Below are positions 33,701-44,800 of a DNA stretch of 64,000 nt, in pieces. Under the pieces are notes generated by a model, which did no database searches, had not been told where the DNA came from, and worked only from the letters and a program-made list of their open reading frames with translations. This DNA is from Owenia fusiformis. Lineage: Eukaryota > Annelida > Polychaeta > Sabellida > Oweniidae. The DNA lies in contig CAIIXF020000002.1 of assembly GCA_903813345.2 (NCBI GenBank), positions 7,523,555 to 7,587,554 of the forward strand, written 5' to 3'. A program made the position numbers and the translations under genes. Numbering within the stretch: the stretch's first letter is position 1; every line of letters starts with the position of its first letter.

Positions 33701-34657
33701 GACATTTTTCATATACTATCATATGATTATCTTCTAACTGTAGACTACTACTCTACATTCGTGGAAGTGAACCTTTTACAAGAATTGGATTCGAAAACAA
33801 CTATAAACGCTCTGAAGTCCCAGTTTGCTAGACATGGCATACCGAAGAAAGTGCGATCTGATAATGGGCCCCAATACTCTAGCCATGAATTCTCTGAGTT
33901 TGCAACCGAATATGGCTTTAAACACGATACATCATCTCCAACTTTCGCCCAGTCCAATGGCGCCGCAGAGAAGGCTGTCCAGACAACAAAAAACATTCTT
34001 AAAAAAGCACATGAAGATAAAAGAGATCCATACTTGGCTCTGTTGGAGTTACGAAATACGCCCATAGATGGAGTTAGTGCTTCCCCATCACAACTTCTTA
34101 TGTCCCGACGCACCAGGACCCGTCTCCCAATTAATCCAGAGCTTTTGACTCCCGAAGTGGTCAAAGATGTTCCACAAAAGCTAGAACAAAGAAAACTAAC
34201 ACAAAAACGATTTTACGATCAGAAGGCGGGAAAAGATCTGCCAGTCTTAAAGCCAAATGAAATGGTCAGATATAAGAGTGGAGAAGAGTGGAAACCAGCT
34301 ATGGTGGTAGCACATGATTCACATCCCCGTTCTTACCAAGTAAGAAACTCCTTGGGAAACACCTTGCGTCGAAATAGAAAGGACATTAGAAAGACCAAGG
34401 AGGAGTTTGATATCCCTATGAAAACTACCAGCAACCAGGATATCCCAATTCCAGATAAACTCGATCCCAACCTTGACTCAGGCTCTACCCACCCCATGCC
34501 CATGGCTGTAGGTCCTGATCAGACTCCCTTCAGTCCCTTGCCCAGTTCCCCAGTGCCTGATCAGACTCCATTGTCTCCAAGTGCCCAACCTGAAGCAACT
34601 CCACCTAGGAGAACACGGTATGGAAGGACTGTCGTTAAACCACTAAGATACCAGTGA
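30713..34657 (+). CDS. Retrotransposon Gag-Pol polyprotein (1,314 aa)
   Basis: One uninterrupted frame. Order: Gag capsid-like region (residues 1-200), two CCHC-type zinc knuckles (about 213-241), aspartic protease with LDTGAQ (about 300), reverse transcriptase with FxTLDAGQAFYQV and the MDDIL catalytic motif (about 572), RNase H starting SCDASSEGLGA (about 719), integrase with an HHCC zinc finger (about 932-972) and the catalytic acidic residues in GSDIF, RSDNGPQ and AAEKA (about 997, 1050, 1085). No chromodomain is seen; the C-terminus is proline-rich. All catalytic motifs I can check are intact, so it may be autonomous. Gag and Pol share one frame with no frameshift. Confidence 0.96.
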   Translation: MSELFSKPKPLRLSGNLAENYRQFKQSFDFYLTATEKNEKSSEVKLAIYMNCLGEECIPIYNSFSFTDAEDKTKFKDVEKKFSAYCEPRKNITMMRHYFLKRHQKEGETVDQYITDLRLKAKDCEFGDLEESLIRDQIISGILDEQLQSRLLDKSQQVEDFKLDLCVKMCQSAEFSKLHRTEFRKAAAVDATYQKSRSGMNSSKLASTSSSECPNCGQTHPDDKSKCPAFGKQCHYCKRSNHFIQKCRKREYNRQKVHTVEQEEDVEAFFINSISSTSCSSQGMFLHTSIHDCNVSFKLDTGAQCNTLPYTTYKNISSPPPISQVDRKLISYSGHQIPCRGETTLPISHNNHEYQVNFMIVDQYSEPILSLGSCLELGLISALYSITSQDPKIILDQHNDLFSGLGHIGECHITLDPNISPVIHPSRSVPYSQIELVRSELSRMESSGIITPISEPTDWVSSMLIVEKPGKIRLVLDPRDLNKAIKREQFPYPTIEQVSAKIEGATVFSTLDAGQAFYQVSLDEESSKLTTFNTPFGRYRFLRMPFGISCAPEVFQAKMSQMFDDIPGCAVIMDDILIYGRDMNEHNDRLTAVLERAKAMNLTLNREKCKIAQSSVTYIGHVLSAEGLRPDPRKIEAILKMPTPISKQDLRRFMGSVTYLSKFIPNLSTLNAPLRDLLKEDIPWQWDEVHEQCFQRLKTKLTEAPVLRFYDVNLPVTISCDASSEGLGATLWQEEHPIHYASRSLTSAEKSYAQIEKEMLAIEFSATRFHQYIYGKNVTVESDHKPLESLFRKPLATAPLRIQKMMLKLQKYDLNVKYVPGNKLFLADTLSRAFIHDPDPTQEIYEISSIDNLPISQERLSEMRQATANDVILQKLLHTTQKGWPNNRKCCDNDLKQYWNFREEITVDNGIILKGSRIVVPTTLRPKMLEALHESHLGIEKTRRRARDILFWPGMNEHIADTVERCAICQRHAKAQAKEPMICSEVPQSPYEIVGSDIFHILSYDYLLTVDYYSTFVEVNLLQELDSKTTINALKSQFARHGIPKKVRSDNGPQYSSHEFSEFATEYGFKHDTSSPTFAQSNGAAEKAVQTTKNILKKAHEDKRDPYLALLELRNTPIDGVSASPSQLLMSRRTRTRLPINPELLTPEVVKDVPQKLEQRKLTQKRFYDQKAGKDLPVLKPNEMVRYKSGEEWKPAMVVAHDSHPRSYQVRNSLGNTLRRNRKDIRKTKEEFDIPMKTTSNQDIPIPDKLDPNLDSGSTHPMPMAVGPDQTPFSPLPSSPVPDQTPLSPSAQPEATPPRRTRYGRTVVKPLRYQ

Positions 34658-34811
34658 TAAGGAGTCAAAAGGACTGGTTGTAACATAAAAACATTGAGCC
34701 TTATTAAGTTAACATTGCATATTCTTATAAGTAGTAATATAGGTTCACATAAAGGACTTTGATTTATTAGATTAGTATCATGGATATTTTTAAAGAACAG
34801 TATAGTTTATT

Positions 34812-34824
34812 CTTAGAAGGGGGA
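34812..34824 (+). promoter_or_regulatory. Retrotransposon polypurine tract
   Basis: TTAGAAGGGGGA immediately before the 3' LTR, the expected place for plus-strand priming. Confidence 0.85.
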
Positions 34825-34965
34825 TGTAATGATATGAACTTTGGAAGTTTACATTTCCGTTTGCCATCCTCCATCACTAATGTGTAGTTTGCCATTTGAC
34901 CTCAATAAATCCTAGTTTTAGTGTCTACCTTCTAGAAACCATGTTGTTTATCAAACTATCTTACA
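34825..34965 (+). repeat. 3' LTR
   Basis: 141 bp, identical by eye to 30485-30625, followed by the target duplication AATAC. Confidence 0.96.
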
Positions 34966-35502
34966 AATACTGTAGGTCCATGTTATTTTCGGAAAAATTA
35001 ACGTGGCTGAAACTCCCTAAATTACAAAAGGCCACAGATTTGCTGCACATTATACATTACTATCTGAAATATACAAAAGTTAGGATAAATATACGTGTAA
35101 ATGTTTCTATTTTTACATAAACTGTTTCAATATGGTCATTTGATTGCTTATTTTTTAAAACAAAGTAGTCACAAACATTTCTGTTTTGACTATAGCTATC
35201 TCCAGATTTAGTTATCTCAAAAACGGTGTGAGCTCCGTATCATCATCTTGCACTGTAACAGCAAGCTAGACAAGACTCAAATGAACACTAAACGGCACTG
35301 TTTCGCTGAGCTAGATCTGTGCCCACGAATATATTATGAGATGAAACGTTATAATGGTCCTAAATGGGAATTTATCTGTAATCTTGACCCTCTTGCAAGG
35401 TAGGAATACAAAGACGACCTTGAAAGATGATCGATTTATTTTGTTATGATGAATCAACCAACATGAATGAACATCCTGAAAATTTTTTGGAGAATACATT
35501 CA

Positions 35503-35650
35503 ACTCACCTTTATCTACTTTGCCATACCCAAATTGATTGATTTTCTAATTACACACGCATCTTGGTATAAGTAACCTCTCAACAGTGTCATATACATAT
35601 CATTACCATTATAAAATGAATAATTTGAATGTAAATTGAAGTTGAATTTT
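35503..35650 (-). other. KIDINS220: Candidate non-coding first exon of KIDINS220
   Basis: On the minus strand ATAAAG followed by GTGAGT (35508-35503) is a strong donor about 150 bp downstream of the CRE/ETS promoter. An acceptor 25 nt before the KIDINS220 ATG needs a partner. Joining the two would give a 5' UTR intron of about 5.7 kb containing the LTR retrotransposon. The exact transcription start is unknown; this is inference. Confidence 0.4.
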
Positions 35651-35659
35651 GGACTTCTG

Positions 35660-35725
35660 ACAACCGGAAGTCTAAAATTTTATTGCGCCACCTAGTTTGC
35701 GCACAATGACGTCACTCATTGGGCG
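35660..35725. promoter_or_regulatory. TATA-less, possibly bidirectional promoter (ETS, CRE, inverted CCAAT)
   Basis: ACCGGAAGT (ETS core, 35663-35671), TGACGTCA (consensus CRE, 35707-35714) and ATTGG (inverted CCAAT, 35718-35722) lie within 60 bp, in locally GC-richer DNA, 105-165 bp before the start codon of the SR-rich gene. The divergent KIDINS220 gene and a good minus-strand donor on the other side suggest a shared promoter. Confidence 0.65.
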
Positions 35726-35826
35726 ATAATAGAGTGAAATTAAAATTACAGTATATTTCAACGATTTCTCTTTTTGCTATCTTATAAGCACATATATGAA
35801 ACCAAAATCAATTGTATGATTTAGTT

Positions 35827-38800
35827 ATGGATACTACAGAGGTGCCGAGGTATGGTTTTGCTCTGTTTGCACTCGTTTTTTCACATTATTCAATGATAAA
35901 CCAGGTCTCGTGATAATTTAAATTGAGACCCTATCTGTTGCAAGACTAACGCCTGGCGTAACCGTCACCATGTTATTCGGTGTTTTTAAGTAGCGCAAGG
36001 ATCCTGCCATGACCGTGGTAATGTTATCGTGAAAGCCTGGTATAACCGCGACAATGCTGTATTATATTAAAATGCCTGCCATGACCGTGGTAGAGTAATC
36101 GTGTAAGCCTGGCGCGACCGCAACCTTTATATGACATTAATGACCTTCATGTTTTGCCCAATGCTGTTGGCATTTTTATGAATAAATCTTAATTGATCAT
36201 TATAGAAAGTATATGCTTTCGAATCGAAGCTCCTTGAATGAGAGTAGAGATATAGTTTGTTCGCAAATTATTTATGAGTAAAAATTAGGTTTTCGTTGTG
36301 AAATTAATACACATTTTTAGAGGTCTTTATTTACATATTTAAGGTAGTTAAACACGAAGAAAAATTGTCATTACAGTGTTCTCATGCTACTTTAAATACA
36401 ACCACGGTCATGAGAGGCCTTGCAACAATTGTCACGGTCATACGGGGCTTCAACATTACCACGGTCATGACAGGCCTTGCAATATGATATATAGCATTTT
36501 CACGGTCATGACAGGCCTTGCAAGCATTGTCACGGTCATATCAGGCTTTAACATTACCACAGTCATGACAGGCCTTATAAGCATTGTCATGGTCATATTA
36601 GGCTTTAACATTACCACGGTCATGACAGGCCTTGCAATAATTTATGATAGGACTGCCATAACCGTGACAATGTGTATTGCAAAACCTGGCATGACCGTGA
36701 CAAGGTAATATAGTATTGCAAGGCCTGCCATGACCGTGACAATGTAATATAGTATTGCAAGGCCACAGATGTGGGTGGTCATGTAGAAATTTAGGCTTAG
36801 TCCGTGATAATGTATTGCAATGACTAGTACTAGGGGGTAACTGGTCAACTCGTACCCAAGACAACTCGTACCCAAGTCAAGTCGTACCCAAGACAACTCG
36901 TACCCAAGACAACTCGTACCCAAGACAACTTATACCCAAGTACATGTTTTGTTTTGAATCAAGTGTTGGGCTGGGAATGGGTATAGATATACATATTATA
37001 ACGGTTACATACAGTTCAGAATAGTTGAAGTATGTAGAAGAGTTTTTGGAAGAAATTGATTGAAATTTGTGACCAAATATATTGGTCACAGATTCAGATG
37101 TTCGAGGAAAAAGATTTATGTTTATTCCACTTATTCATAATCATTGTTCACAATATTAGTGGTATTTTTGTATGTTAATGAGTGTTTGGAACAAGTATCA
37201 GATCTAATTCATCTTGAAATCTGGTATTATCAAAAATGTAAAGATTTTCAAAACTTGCGCCTATTTCTTATTAAACAGATAATCTATTTAGGATTTCATA
37301 TTATCAGATTAAAGAATGATAATTCTAAGAAGTCACCTTCATAAAATTAAGCAATAAAAAATATTCTAAATAATATGAATATCAAATATTATTTTGATAC
37401 TTATTCATACATGATATAATGCACTTTGCATGCATGTGTTCAAATATAATCCAATTAAGTTCAAAATGGAAAAGAAATTAACAGATTAAAGTTCCCTTAT
37501 TAATTTTCTCTGAATGCACTAAGCTAAATAAATTGTTTGATTCATTTGTTGAAAAGTTACTGTTTTAATTATATTCATTTATATATATGTATTTCAAAAA
37601 AAGTTGAGAACAAGCCCTTCAAAGCACTTCAAAGGTAATCCAAGTTAAAATGCTTTGCTTAATCCATTAAGAAAAAATGTCTTCTAAATTCAGAAAAAAT
37701 ATTGAGGCACATTATAACATTAAACATTTTGACACAGACTCAATTTGTTTTCTTATATGCACCCGTAATACAGAAAATAAACGTTGGTACGAGTTATCTT
37801 GGGTACGAGTTGTCTTGGGTACAAGTTGTCTTGGGTACGAGTTGTCTTGGGTACGAGTTGACTAACAATTTAGACCGGAGACATAAAATATACAAATATT
37901 TAAAAGTGGATAGCAAACAAATCGCTTAACAAACAACAATAAAAAATTCTTAAATTAAACGTAAATGCTACGGCCGCGCCAGGCTTCCACGATAACACTC
38001 ACGGTCATGACAGGCCTTGCAATATAATACAGCGTTGTCACGGTTATACCAGGCTTACAAATTAACACTGCCACGGTCATGGCAGGATCCTTGCGCTACT
38101 TAAAAAACACCGAATAACATGGTGACGGTTACACCAGGCGTTAGTCTTGCAATAGATAGCATGTGTTTAAATTTGTTTCAATTTTTTATTTCATTATTTT
38201 ATATGAAGGAGGATTGGCTCCTAGGGTCCCAACTCGATATTCTGCCATATATAGAGTCATGTCGTGATCACAAAGTTTGAAATCCAACAGGCACCATTTC
38301 TTCATTCCAGAATTTGAATCGCAAATTTTGGTCGTCTTTTCATGATCAGCAATCCAGGAGATTCAAATTTGAGTACATAGGGGCAATATCGGCCACAGGG
38401 GATTCCTGTACAAATCAGATGAAACTCTTTGGCATTGGCATGTAAGAGTATTATATAATAAATTCTTACCACAGTATTCAGTGCTTTATTTTCTCGTCCT
38501 AGTAAGTCCAAATATAGTGGAATTTGTGTCCATAATGACAAATAAAAACTTAAAAAGTTGAAGTGGATATTCACATGTTAATTTTAATGTTAATGTTGAA
38601 GTGATTTTGTAGCCCGATTACGCCATAACGGAGGATTGGCTCCCAGAATGCAACATGACCCGTGCCAGCTTTTAAAATGTTGTTCCCCATTTTGAAACCT
38701 ATCACGAGTAAATAAGGTTAACTGATGTTGCATTCTGGGAGTCAATCCTCCTTGGATCACAAACATTGTGATTCATAAAAACATTTGTTCGATTTGGTAG

Positions 38801-41800
38801 GGATTTATCCATCATTTGCAGTTATGAAGCTTTGGATTCATTTATTGTGCTACTTAAAGTGAACGGGAATTATTTTTTTACCGCTTGGGTTGGGAGATTT
38901 TGAGACACGAAACTTGGAATTTAGCTCATTGTGACAACTTTTGATGGTTGAGGTTTCTTTTTGTCCCCCACTTTAAGACTCTTTGCAATGCATATCTCAG
39001 TATTATAATGTGTCTAATTTCAAGTTTCGATAAAGAAATCAAACAAAACAATGGATTATTAGATCGTCCAACAATGCGCCGTGTTCTGGAAAGCCCCTAT
39101 GTACCCTGATATCTTGATCACTTTTGTATGTTTTGAATTTTTTAGGGAATCAGACCTAAAATGCATTATTCAAATTCTGAAGTGAAAAAATATGTTCATT
39201 GTTTATATTTAGTTTTTCAAAGAAATCTAGAAATATCCCGTCATGGTTTTGTCTTTATATAATTCATTTGCCATCATCACTATATATTTTCAAATATGTT
39301 ACCTTGAAATATCAAAATGTTATGATATCTTATTAACCTCTTGAATCCCAGGCTCTAAAATCGATTGAAACCAGTGAATTTTTCATTTTTGCCAGTTTTT
39401 GAAATTTGGTGCTCATTTTAGTAAAATTAGATGGCAAAGATCATTTCTACACATTTTAAAATAATCTTTGTGTAAATTGGATGAAGATTTTTCAAATAAG
39501 AGCAGTTTTAGTGAAAAATTTTGTGATGGATAAAAGTTTCCTGAAGATTTGCCTTGTCATACATTTCAAGAATATTATTTAGTTGATCTGTCTACAAAAG
39601 GTAATGAATGTAATTTTTCGAAATGATACCGCACTTTGGTATTTTTGATTGCTTATATTTCATGTTTTATAAAAACACAACCCAATTGAAATGGACTATA
39701 TTAGTCTGTCCTTGGCTCCAAGCATCAACATTTGACCTACTTGCCCTTACCTTTGGGGGACTTTTGTATCACCAAATGGTGCTTGATATACTGTTTGCTT
39801 GTACAGTACTTGTTTTCAGTGAAGAACAAGATTCCAATGAAAAATCACCAGATGTTGATGAAAGTCCAATGGAAGTAGACAATATTGAGGGCCAAGATAT
39901 AAAAGATTCAATCACTGATAAGCCCCAGGCAGAGACAGAGAATGACTCGTCCAACGAGCCAGCCATATTTGAGGACAAGAAAGATGCTATCGTTGACAAG
40001 ACAAATGAAACAAGAAAAGATGCAAATGAGAATGCTTCAGTTAAGACTAACAAAGAGTTAGATAGGCCAGTGAAAAATGATAAACTGGATATATTTCAAA
40101 TTGACGAGTGTGTTGAATCTGATGAAAAATCAGTTCATAAGGAGACGGATAATGCTGATGATACCAACAATGCAAGTGAAAACGATGCTGAACCAATAGA
40201 CATCCTGTCTGTGATTGATGAAGTGGAACAAGAGCAAAAATCTAACTTGTCTGAAGAAGACACTTCCAGCCAAAGAGTAAAACACCCCACAGAAGATGAA
40301 AGTATCTCAGCCAAAATTTCAAAACCAGGTAAATGCTATTTAGATGTTTGAGAGAAATTTTAGATTTTTGCCACAAAAAAATCACCCTCAATGTCTTGTT
40401 GGACAGCTAAGTAAAATTGTACAAAATATGATTAAAATTCAAAGCTTTTCATATAAGATGTGATTGGCTTTTCTAACGAGACCAACAAATTCCATACGTA
40501 TTGAGGTAATTCAAGGTAGATAACATCCAATTATAAAGAATAACCAGTGTGCATTGAACACCTTTGGCGGCACAAAAACATATTAACTGTAGGTGGATGT
40601 TCACTGCAGAGAGGAAATTTTATGCAGGAGTCAATGAGGTATGTGCTGAGAACGGGTGTTTACAAGACACATTTGTTCACTAGAGACCGAGGGGTGTTTA
40701 CAAAAACAGGTTTTACTGTATAGTATAAACTTGTATCTAGGGGGCCAGATGGATACAGTGTATATTTTCTGTGGGATGAATCATGTATCTAAAACCTCCA
40801 AGAATATAACTCATTCAATAATTCTTTATAGATGACCCCAATATCCAGGGTCACATAACAGACTCTGATGAAGAAGAAACCAAAAATCCAAAACAAGTGA
40901 TCCCACCAAAGAAAGAGGAACCTCCTGTAAAGCTTATCGAGAAGGCGATAAATGACTTCCTAGCCAGCCAGATCCACATAGAGGAGGATGATCAATACTC
41001 TTGTGGGAGTAGCTTCTTTGGATCTGATATTGATGATGATATTGTGAATGATGAGAAAAAGTAAGTAAATTTTTTACCCTTTGCATTCGTTTGACTTGGC
41101 TTCTAGAAGATTCGTCTTCACTCTTTCAGTTGACAATAAATCTCTGAACTCACAGACCCATTCAGAGTTTGTCTTTGGAATATGAACACCTTTCTATTTA
41201 TGGTCATTTCCTCTGACGTTATCGCATAGTTAATAAGTATGCATTAAGCATGTGGTCCTTTCAGCTCACTGATTGGTTGAGAAAAATCAGCGTGATCGTT
41301 TTTTTAAATAATCTAGGTCCTGGGCTGTCACGACCATAGTTCGTGGGGGCGGGACTGCTTAACTGTAATATAGTCTATACTAGGTAGAGGATAGTTTATA
41401 ACTAGACTCTGTAGCAGGGTAGAATTTTTTACAAAGCTTCCCCTTACATTGTTGTCTGTTGATATGGAGAAGTTTTGCCTTTGTTCTTTGGACCAGTTCT
41501 TCCCATTATCAATAATGATACATGTACTGTACCTTTAATTATGAAATGGAATCTGTTTAAGTGGAGCCTCGTGTTTATTCATTGAACATTTCTTGTGTAT
41601 TAGTACTTCCCTTTACCCATAATCATACCTTTAATCATAAAATGGAACCTCGTTTGCAATGATCCCATTTTTACATTGTGACCAAGAAAATGTGATATAT
41701 TGTTATAGCCACATTGACATTCACCTTCTGATGCTTTAGATACAGTTTTGTAATTGCAACCAGGTTGTGGCATTTTGTCATCTGTATTTGATGCCTTCAT

Positions 41801-44800
41801 TACAGTTTCTTACACTGTCATTTAAACAAGTTACTATTTTGACAGAGTGGAGTCTTATGATGATACATTGAACTGTCTGTATTACTAGTTCATATAGTTG
41901 ATTCATCAAACTATGATTATTTTTTGTGATTTAAGGATAGATGGCACTAAGGTTCCTGAGGAAGAGCCCCTGCCTCCAGGTACAGAAAACGATGATAAAC
42001 AAAAAGAAGAGTAAGTTACATACATATACAAGTCTCTGCAGTCATTAACTTAAAGATTCTGTTTATTTCATCTAATATCAGTTTATGACATTATACATTA
42101 GCTAGAATTGGTTATGAGAGAAAAAATACAATATGCAGTCATTGAATGTATTCTCCTCCATATATTACCTAAGATACCTACTCCCAATATATCGTTAAAT
42201 TGAATTGATAAATATACCAGTGGTGTAGCCAACAAATATCAAGGGAGTGCAATTTTTTAGGTTTGCATCATTGCAAGCGAAGCGAGCCAAAAAACGGGGT
42301 ATGTTGGCTCACCTCTTGTAATTTTAATATTATATTGTAGAGGGTGCAGCATTTCAAACTATGATTTGTTAATGTTTTCTCAACAAATTCTACAAAATAA
42401 CTTTGTCTCTCCTTTGTGGGGGTTGTGGGGAGCTACACCCATGTATACATGTAATAAGATTCAATTAGTAAAGTTACTTGCAACCAGTCAGAGAGATTTC
42501 TCTCTTGAGAATATAGCAACAGTATTTACATTTTTATCCTTCTTTTTATGTCATAATCACATGTGGTGAAATGTTGTTGTCTCTAACCTTTTTGTGGATG
42601 GTGTTCGGCACTTTGCTGTTTGTGTTTTGCATTTGTTGGTTTGCGTCTTTAAACTTGAAGCAAGTTGAAGAAAAATGACTGTGAATTTCGAAACATTAGA
42701 AAAATAACTATCAAAGTAGTGATGAGAAATTATCCCAAAATAAGAACACAGTTGTGTTTTATGTTTCAGAGAGGATAAGACCATTGAGGATCTTGGGATT
42801 GTGATACCTCCTGTGGAGCCTGTGGTGAATAGTCCTAAGTCGAGGTATTACTTTAGATTTTTATATCATACTTTGTTCTGATTTATGATTGGTGAAAAAA
42901 AGGTCATGACATATCTGATTAACATAATTTATTGTGTATGGCAAAATGGAAATAGATCAAAGATCACACTGTCATGTTTCAGAAAATGATTTTTCATTCC
43001 ATTCAGAGATCCAAAGACCTTAAACGCATTAAAATAAAATTTCAACAAACTTAAAATTGGATGCTAAAACATAGTTGTAGTACCACAAAAATACTTTTTT
43101 TCTTTTCACAACCTTTATTTTACTAAACAGGAAGTTTCGGATCCTGTCTGGATCCTTTTTCAACTGTAGAAAAACTGAACTGAAGCGCTTCCGAAACGTC
43201 CTGTTTAGTAAAATAAAGGTTGTGAAAAGAAGAAAAAAATATTTTTGTGATTTGATAATCCAACCTGAAGAACATGTTTAAGAATAGTTGTAGTATATTT
43301 GCCAGCTGAACCAACAAATGAGTCCTTATATCTGTTGATTCACATGGTCTCACCAACTGGGTGCCATTGTAGAAGAAGCCCCATACGCATAGCATAAACT
43401 GGGAACAAATTGTACCAAAAAATGCATAATCCATAAAAAGTATAATCCAAAATGGTAGACACAATTTCAATTTCTTTAATATCATTCAATTCCAACTAAA
43501 CCGAGTAAAATCTAGATTCCAATTATTTATGTGTTCTGATTGTAAGCATAAATAATACCCCATTGATGAAACTCAATGGAGTTTTGTGATGTAATTTTCA
43601 TATACAGTCATATCATTCCTTGTTCAAGTTTGAATCAGCACTGTCAAAATAAATGTAATATTATGGCTTCATATGCCTCTGCCATTTATTTCATGATCGG
43701 CAACCCTTCATAAAAGGAAAATTACCAACTACTTTTGGGAATATTAATATCTTTGTAGCATTAACATTTTTTAATAATTATCTGTTCTATACAGAAGATA
43801 AAAATTACCATCACCCTTGGGGGACAAAATATGCTTTTCTCAGCTGATAGGTGTGTTATGTACAACAACATGTGCAATTGTTGTTCACAATTGATGTTGT
43901 AATGTTGCCAGTTGTTGTATCACTTGGAGGGGTCTCTTTGAACTGCGGGATTACAACACTGTAGGTGACCACTGTTCCAAGTAACTGAAATGAAATAATA
44001 AACAACTATTTACCTTTGCTTTTGACTTCATGTATGACAACCCTGATGAATTTAATATATATTAAAAATATTAAAATTAATAAGATATTCATTGGCTAAA
44101 CACTCTAGGCCAGATGAACTATAAAAGGGTATTTTGGTATTTTGCTTTTTATAACTTATGATTTTGTGGGCCATATATTATTGTTGTTAAATCGATACAT
44201 TTTTGACTGGAATCTGAACAAACAAAATGTTACAAGAACCTTTACTAGAAAATTAACTCTTAATAAATTATCTTATGTTTTTAGGCTGCCCTACCTAGCC
44301 CCCAGTGACAGTGAATTGATGTTAGTTATTAGCTTTGAGATCTTCATGATTGTGCATTTAAAACTTTGTGCCTGTTCAAATATTTTCTGGTGTTACACAT
44401 TCATCCTATTCATAAGATAGACCAATCCTGACCAAACTATATGGTCAGTCGTAATTTAAAGAGAATACAATCAAAACGAAATAGTTTTGAAGGACTCGAC
44501 AACAAGATTTCTAGATATTTATAAAGGATTGTAATCAATTTTCATTTCACTCTGTTTTCAGTAGATTTGTGTATTGAAGACTGTTTGATGTGACTGGGGA
44601 GTTATTTTTTGCTTATCTCCATAGTTTCCCACAAATTGCTTACTGTAAGAATTGTAGGCTTGTCCAGTGCAAAAAGTGAACAACATGTGATTCCTATAGG
44701 ACTCCCTGTCAGTCTTTGCGTGAAGATTTGTACTAATTGGACAAAGTCCTGTTTGATTCCACCCAGTCTCATCTTGTACACATCAGCCACACAACAATGG

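Larger units (their letters stand above)
30485..34965 (+). mobile_element. Complete Ty3-type (mag-like) LTR retrotransposon
   Basis: Two 141-bp LTRs (30485-30625, 34825-34965), TG...CA bounded and identical by eye, flank one open gag-pol frame. AATAC occurs immediately outside both ends (30480-30484, 34966-34970) as target duplication. A primer-binding site follows the 5' LTR and a purine tract AGAAGGGGGA precedes the 3' LTR. Very short LTRs, a fused gag-pol and Gag zinc knuckles of the CPNCG/CPAFGKQCHYC type point to the mag branch. Identical LTRs and a fully open frame mean recent insertion. It probably lies in the first intron of KIDINS220, antisense to it. Confidence 0.96.
35931..38159. 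mobile_element. 2.2-kb foldback-like composite element with ~190-bp inverted ends
   Basis: The left end (35931-36120) and right end (37970-38159) are inverted copies, nearly identical over CTATCT(A/G)TTGCAAGAC, CTAACGCCTGG and CCGTCACCATGTTATTCGG. Each arm is itself a tandem of ~35-bp units with the core CCTGCCATGACCGTG. Further units lie inside in both orientations (36395-36640 inverted, 36650-36770 direct). No transposase is visible, so it is non-autonomous. It lies 81 bp after exon 1 of the SR-rich gene. Confidence 0.85.

Noticed and set aside
36376-36923. Open frames with GLAIIY and CLGYELSWV repeats
   Set aside because: Translations of the foldback element arrays in an intron.
39623-39819. 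In-frame ATG upstream of SR-rich exon 2 as the protein start
   Set aside because: A clean TTTTCAG acceptor at 39813-39819 and the matching phase of MDTTEVP at 35827 beside a CRE/ETS promoter fit better; the upstream residues are hydrophobic and unlike the acidic exon.
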